NCBI GenBank assembly: GCA_004325065.1
Contig: PITI01000534.1
Coordinates: 1 to 11,168, forward strand
Source: Hamiltosporidium magnivora
Lineage: Eukaryota; Microsporidia; Dubosqiidae
Length of the DNA stretch: 11,168 nucleotides
Direction: 5' to 3'
Numbering within the stretch: position 1 is the stretch's first letter; each line of letters starts with the position of its first letter. Made by a program: the position numbers and the translations under genes. The notes beneath the pieces were generated by a model. It worked only from the letters and a program-made list of their open reading frames with translations. It had not been told where the DNA came from and searched no databases. Shown piece after piece: positions 7,312 to 11,168 of the stretch.

Positions 7312-9866
7312 TTAAGACAACAGCTTCCACATTTTTTCTAAAGGTAGTTCTATCTCAATACGTTCACACACTTTTTTATAACTTCTGTCATATTCTTTCA
7401 AATTTTTCTGAGAAAAAAAATTTAAAAAATAATTTTTTGAATTTTCTTCATTTAAAACACCAAATGTTATTTCAATAAGACGGGAAACCATAGAAGTATT
7501 TCCAACGAACATTTGAAGAATATCATCGAAATTTCCCATAACAAATGTAATGACATAATCTCTGTACTTTAAATTAGCGATACAAGAAGAAAAAATACTA
7601 CATTTTATCTTGTAATTTTACCTGTTCTTTCATACTTTCACCTAAAAAAGTTTGAAACTAATTTAAATCAAAAGAAGATCCCAAAAAGATAAAGCCATCA
7701 ATTTTTCATCAATAACTATACTGTCAAAGTAAATATTAAATATTTCATCGTAGAAATCTTTTGGTTTTAGTTTCATCAAAGAATTAAACATTGAAGCTCT
7801 AAACACTGGACTTACAAGAAATCTGTTCTTTTTAAATTTCGGAAAAATTTTAAAAAAGTTTATTAAAATATTGAGATACTCGTTACTGACAGAAGAAGAT
7901 ATTAAAAGTACATTTATTCCGATTTCATTTTAAGATGTTCCGGGTTTTGACAAATCAACTTTCATAGCTTGTTTGGAAACACATTTTGATACTTTATTTC
8001 TAAAATATTCTTTTTTTGTTTCATTTTTTTAAAAAAATTGATTGAAATTCATTCAATCCTTCTAAAATAGAAGAAAGTATTTCATAATTCTCTTCATCTT
8101 GAAAATACCTCACAAATGATAAAAAATCATTAAATTGAAGATTATTTGCCAATGTAAGACTAAAAAAATCATTAATAATGTTTAACCGATCCCTAGGTTC
8201 TAACAATTTTTCTTCTAACATTCCATTTATTTTATAAAGAAGATCTTCATTACATAGAACTCTATAAAAACCATAGGCACCATAATTTACCTTGGGATAG
8301 TTTTTAAAATCACTCATCCCTAAAATATCTTTTTTATTTTTCAGTGCGACTAACATACTTTTTTTGCCTTCATATTCAATTCTAATTGGAATAAACTACA
8401 GAGTTTGATTTTTCTCTTTTATGTTGGCATTATTTAAATAAAATCTTTCTTGTGTTAACTTCAGATGATTTTCATCTACCACTTCTACAGAAATATAAGG
8501 AAATTCTTCATTAATTGTCCATTGATCCATCATTTTTTTAACATCAGTGACCCCTTCTATATTTTCAGAAAGAGACAGCCATAAGTCATTCGTCGTTGCA
8601 TTTCGATATTAAAATTTTTTCAAGATAATTTTGAATAGCATTTTTAAAATTTTCCCGTCCCACATAATTTTCTAACATCCTTATAAGAGAAGCTCCTTTA
8701 AAATAAGAAATTCCATCAAATATTTGATTTATATCGTTAGGATTGAAAACAGGGACCACAATCGCGTTCTTAGATTGTAAAGAATCATAGGACATACTTG
8801 CTTCTACATCCTCAGAAAAAAAGATGTCCAAACATCCCAATCTATTAATTCTCTACTCAAATTACTGCCCCCAAAGCAGCAGCCCAGGTAGCAAACCCTT
8901 CTTTCAACCACAAATCATTCCACTATTTCATAGTAACAAGATTTCCAAACCATTGATGTGCCAATTCATGATAGACAGTTTCCGCGACTCTTTTCTTTGT
9001 TTGAATGGCACTGTTATTTTCATCCTAAAGTAAAGAACTCATTCGATAAGTAATTAAACCCCAATTTTCCATCGCACCCATACTAAATTCAGGAACAGCC
9101 AACATATCCAATTTATCCATCAGATATTTTATAAAAAATATGATTCAAAGAAAGTCAAACACTCACTACAAACATTTCAAGAAAATTTACCGCTTTCTAT
9201 ATTATAACCCTTTGGTATATAAACTCTTATTTTCACGCCATTTTTACTTTCTGTTTCAATAAATTCTAAATTTCCAATGGCAAAGGCAACAAGATAGGTT
9301 GACATTTTAGGCTTCTGATTGAAAAACACTGTTTTAAAATTTTCATTTATTTCTTCTGTTTTAACACTCATATTACTGAGGCATGTTAATTCTTTAGAAT
9401 GTGTAATTTTTATATTAAAAGTTGCTTTCATATCAGGTTGGTCAAAACAAGGAAATGCTTGTCTTGCAGCTGTTGGTTCAAAGTGACTGGAAAGTAAAAT
9501 GGATTTTTTATCTTTAATGGTGCAATTACCAATGTAAAATCCATTTATGTTGGTTTTTAGAGTTCTCGTGAAGCCTATTTCAAGTTTAATGATGCTTGGT
9601 TCAATGATTTGTGGAAATTTAAGAATCGCTTTTTCTTCCTTATGATTCTATTTTATAAATCCATCAATAAAATTATTGTTTATATAAGCTTTTGCAGAAA
9701 CAATTTTTATGTAGCATATATTTACATAGAGTGTATTCGTTGGTTGAGTAATCTGAACGTCGATTGATTCCCATCCAGTGTATTTAAGTGTTTCAGGTTC
9801 TGTTGTTATATGTAGGTCGTAATTGATAGGATATACAGTGTATGGCAATATATTCTTTTGTATCAA
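7312..9866 (-). pseudogene. M1-family zinc aminopeptidase, full-length pseudogene
   Basis: About 850 codons, the usual length of puromycin-sensitive-type M1 aminopeptidases, which remove N-terminal residues from peptides. From the N-terminus: PYTVYPINYDLHI opening (about 9820); RQAFPCFDQPDMKA (9430-9480); GAMEN (9064-9078); the HExxH zinc site as HELAH (8956-8970); the third zinc ligand Glu in WLKEGFA (8899-8901); SYFKGASLIRML with the catalytic Tyr (about 8690-8715); then the helical C-terminal domain ending at TAA 7312-7314. Damage: in-frame stops at 9648-9650, 9177-9179, 9025-9027, 8923-8925 (between HExxH and the Glu), 8609-8611, 8396-8398, 7930-7932 and 7658-7660; frameshifts at 9133-9138, 8868-8872, 8816-8822, 8615-8620, 8024-8037, 7683-7687 and 7603-7606. 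The first readable codon is TTG at 9864-9866, with TAA seven codons upstream and no ATG, so the start is lost as well. Codon use is host-like. No signal peptide or membrane anchor is seen, suggesting a cytosolic enzyme originally. Confidence 0.93.
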
Positions 9867-9887
9867 ACGGCTTTTTCTTCGGTTTTA

Positions 9888-10897
9888 ATATTTACATTTG
9901 AATAAATTATTTTACTTAATATATGATTAAAAAAGAACTAGAATCACTTAAGAGTTGTTTAATTACAAATTAATATTAGAATATTGCTTGCCTAATTGTT
10001 TTTCATTCCTATAAACTATATATTAGATTTTCTTAAGTGTTTGAATCGATTGTTTAATAATACTATATAACATAAGGAAGTTAAATAAAATTTAAATCAT
10101 TTAAAATCATTTTAAACTTTATTCTCGCAAGTTAAATAGTAAATTTGATTCTAGTCTAAAAATTAGTGGCTGATTTTACATGATAATGTATTTTTCAAGA
10201 TCTAAAACAAATTTGAATTTTAAAATAAGCATCTTATGCTACAAACCAAGTATATCAATGGATATAAGCTCCAATTTCACTAGAATTCTAAGTTAATAAA
10301 ATTATTTCTATTTGAAATCAAATACTTTTCAAGTTTGAACGTACTAATTTATTTTAATCTACATATTATACACCACTTTTTTCTATTTTAAAGCTTTCTG
10401 GCGAAAAAATTGAATATAATTTTATAGAACTTGAAATTATATTATTGTTATTATATTTAATTGCTTAGCTTAAATAAACATTGAGTAGTTTCTAAACATT
10501 TATGTAGGTTTTTATTTTTTGATTCAACATAGTATCCTTCATATATATTACAAAAATATATTATACGAAATAACTATAAGTTTCTTCTATATTTTTACAT
10601 TTTTATACATATTTATGAGATTTAGAATCAAATAAAACCTTAGTTGATATTAGCACAATTATAGCTTTACTTAAATTTAAAATACATCACTTTAACCGTT
10701 AGCAGCTTTAATAATATTCTAAATATTTGTACTTTTTCTACGTGATTCTAGTAATTTATTCCCAAAATACCAAATCAAATTTAGTTTCTAAATTAATATT
10801 TCATGTAAAATTAAGAACAAATAAGCAGTTGAATGAAATATGTATAAGAATGATCAATTTTTACATCTAAATAAAGATCACAGTTAAAAAAATTTAG
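9888..10897. other. AT-rich gene-free region
   Basis: About 1 kb upstream of the aminopeptidase remnant with no open frame of useful length and no degraded homology I can recognise on either strand. Any promoter of the old aminopeptidase gene would lie near 9888-9990, but nothing distinguishes it from the general AT-rich background. Confidence 0.55.
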
Positions 10898-11168
10898 TTA
10901 ATAAAATTCTGGGTTAAAATATTTTTTCCCATTTTTATATGTTTTCTTCTACCTCTTTAACCACTATTGTCTCTTCTTCCAAATCCGACTCTTCATTTAT
11001 GTTATTGGTCGGTTCCTCCAAAGTGGTTCCTCCTTGTGAAATAAGGGTTGTATTATTTTTTGTTTAAAAATATTTAACATATCTTCATCCTTACTCGCTT
11101 GTTTTAAAGGAGGTGTTGGTTCATCATGCATCTCTCCTCTCATAATAACACCCATTGACGCTCTCTTC
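10898..11168 (-). mobile_element. 3' end of a second retrotransposon copy (copy B), truncated by the window edge
   Basis: The minus strand encodes a C-terminal tail (SMGVIMRGEMHDEPTPPLKQ, then ASKDEDMLNIFKQK; after a one-base shift at the A-run near 11055-11065, LISQGGTTLEEPTNNINEES and a glutamate-rich end VVKEVEENI followed by TAA). It is homologous in order and spacing to the tail of copy A at 3617-3900, with about 14 extra bases. The body of the element should continue to the right of the window. The acidic end stays open for about 45 codons, so this copy may be less decayed than copy A. Confidence 0.75.
11011..11033. repeat. short direct duplication inside copy B
   Basis: The 9-mer ggttcctcc occurs at 11011-11019 and again at 11025-11033, a period of 14 bases. 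Copy A is 14 bases shorter at the corresponding place, so a 14-bp tandem duplication in B (or its loss in A) explains the length difference and the change of reading frame in the tail. Confidence 0.6.

Noticed and set aside
7559..7625. A possible short spliceosomal intron in the aminopeptidase remnant (minus strand gtaaaatt ... gctaatttaaag)
   Set aside because: The supposed intron itself reads as family-like protein (SIFSSCIANLKYRDYVITF) once a one-base shift in the A-run at 7603-7606 is allowed, so this is coding sequence with a frameshift.
8824..9033. 69-codon plus-strand open frame
   Set aside because: It is antisense to the HExxH region of the aminopeptidase remnant and has no protein character of its own.
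7312..9431. Separate small genes at 7312-7539, 8021-8356, 8586-8840 and 9177-9431 on the minus strand
   Set aside because: They are consecutive fragments of one aminopeptidase reading, joined by frameshifts and stops; none has its own start context.
1..11168. CRISPR array, tandem satellite or rRNA gene
   Set aside because: No regularly spaced repeats and no recognisable rRNA core sequence were seen on either strand.

Overview
The window looks like nuclear DNA of a small eukaryotic parasite, most likely a microsporidian with an expanded, repeat-bearing genome (Hamiltosporidium-like is my guess). The reasons are extreme AT-richness outside the repeats, genes without visible introns, a short lysine/asparagine/isoleucine-rich gene of no recognised family with a secretion-signal-like start, and a retrotransposon whose RT, zinc-knuckle and restriction-like nuclease text resembles elements I know from microsporidia. 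The organism call is inference; no rRNA or other marker gene is present.

Layout. 1-1681 is gene-free AT-rich DNA. 1682-3181 (+) holds two open frames of 300 and 194 codons that lie in the same frame, separated by one TAA and four sense codons; they read like one ~500-codon gene split by a single stop. 3402-3575 is an isolated block of near-balanced GC of unknown origin, followed by a 12-bp inverted repeat. 3617-7200 (-) is a nearly full-length, heavily decayed non-LTR retrotransposon: N-terminal region, reverse transcriptase, zinc knuckle, restriction-like endonuclease, C-terminal tail. 7312-9866 (-) is an end-to-end but broken M1-family zinc aminopeptidase, with eight in-frame stops and seven frameshifts, each frameshift in or next to a short homopolymer run. 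9888-10897 is gene-free. 10898-11168 (-) is the 3' end of a second copy of the same retrotransposon family, running off the right edge.

Functionally there may be no intact conserved gene here. The only long undamaged frames are the two at 1682-3181. The rest is a graveyard: a dead protease gene and two dead or dying retrotransposon copies, all on the minus strand. The most informative observations are the single-stop split gene, the homopolymer-only frameshifts in the aminopeptidase (slippage decay or assembly error), the shared 3' terminus of the two element copies, and the unexplained GC-rich block beside the element.
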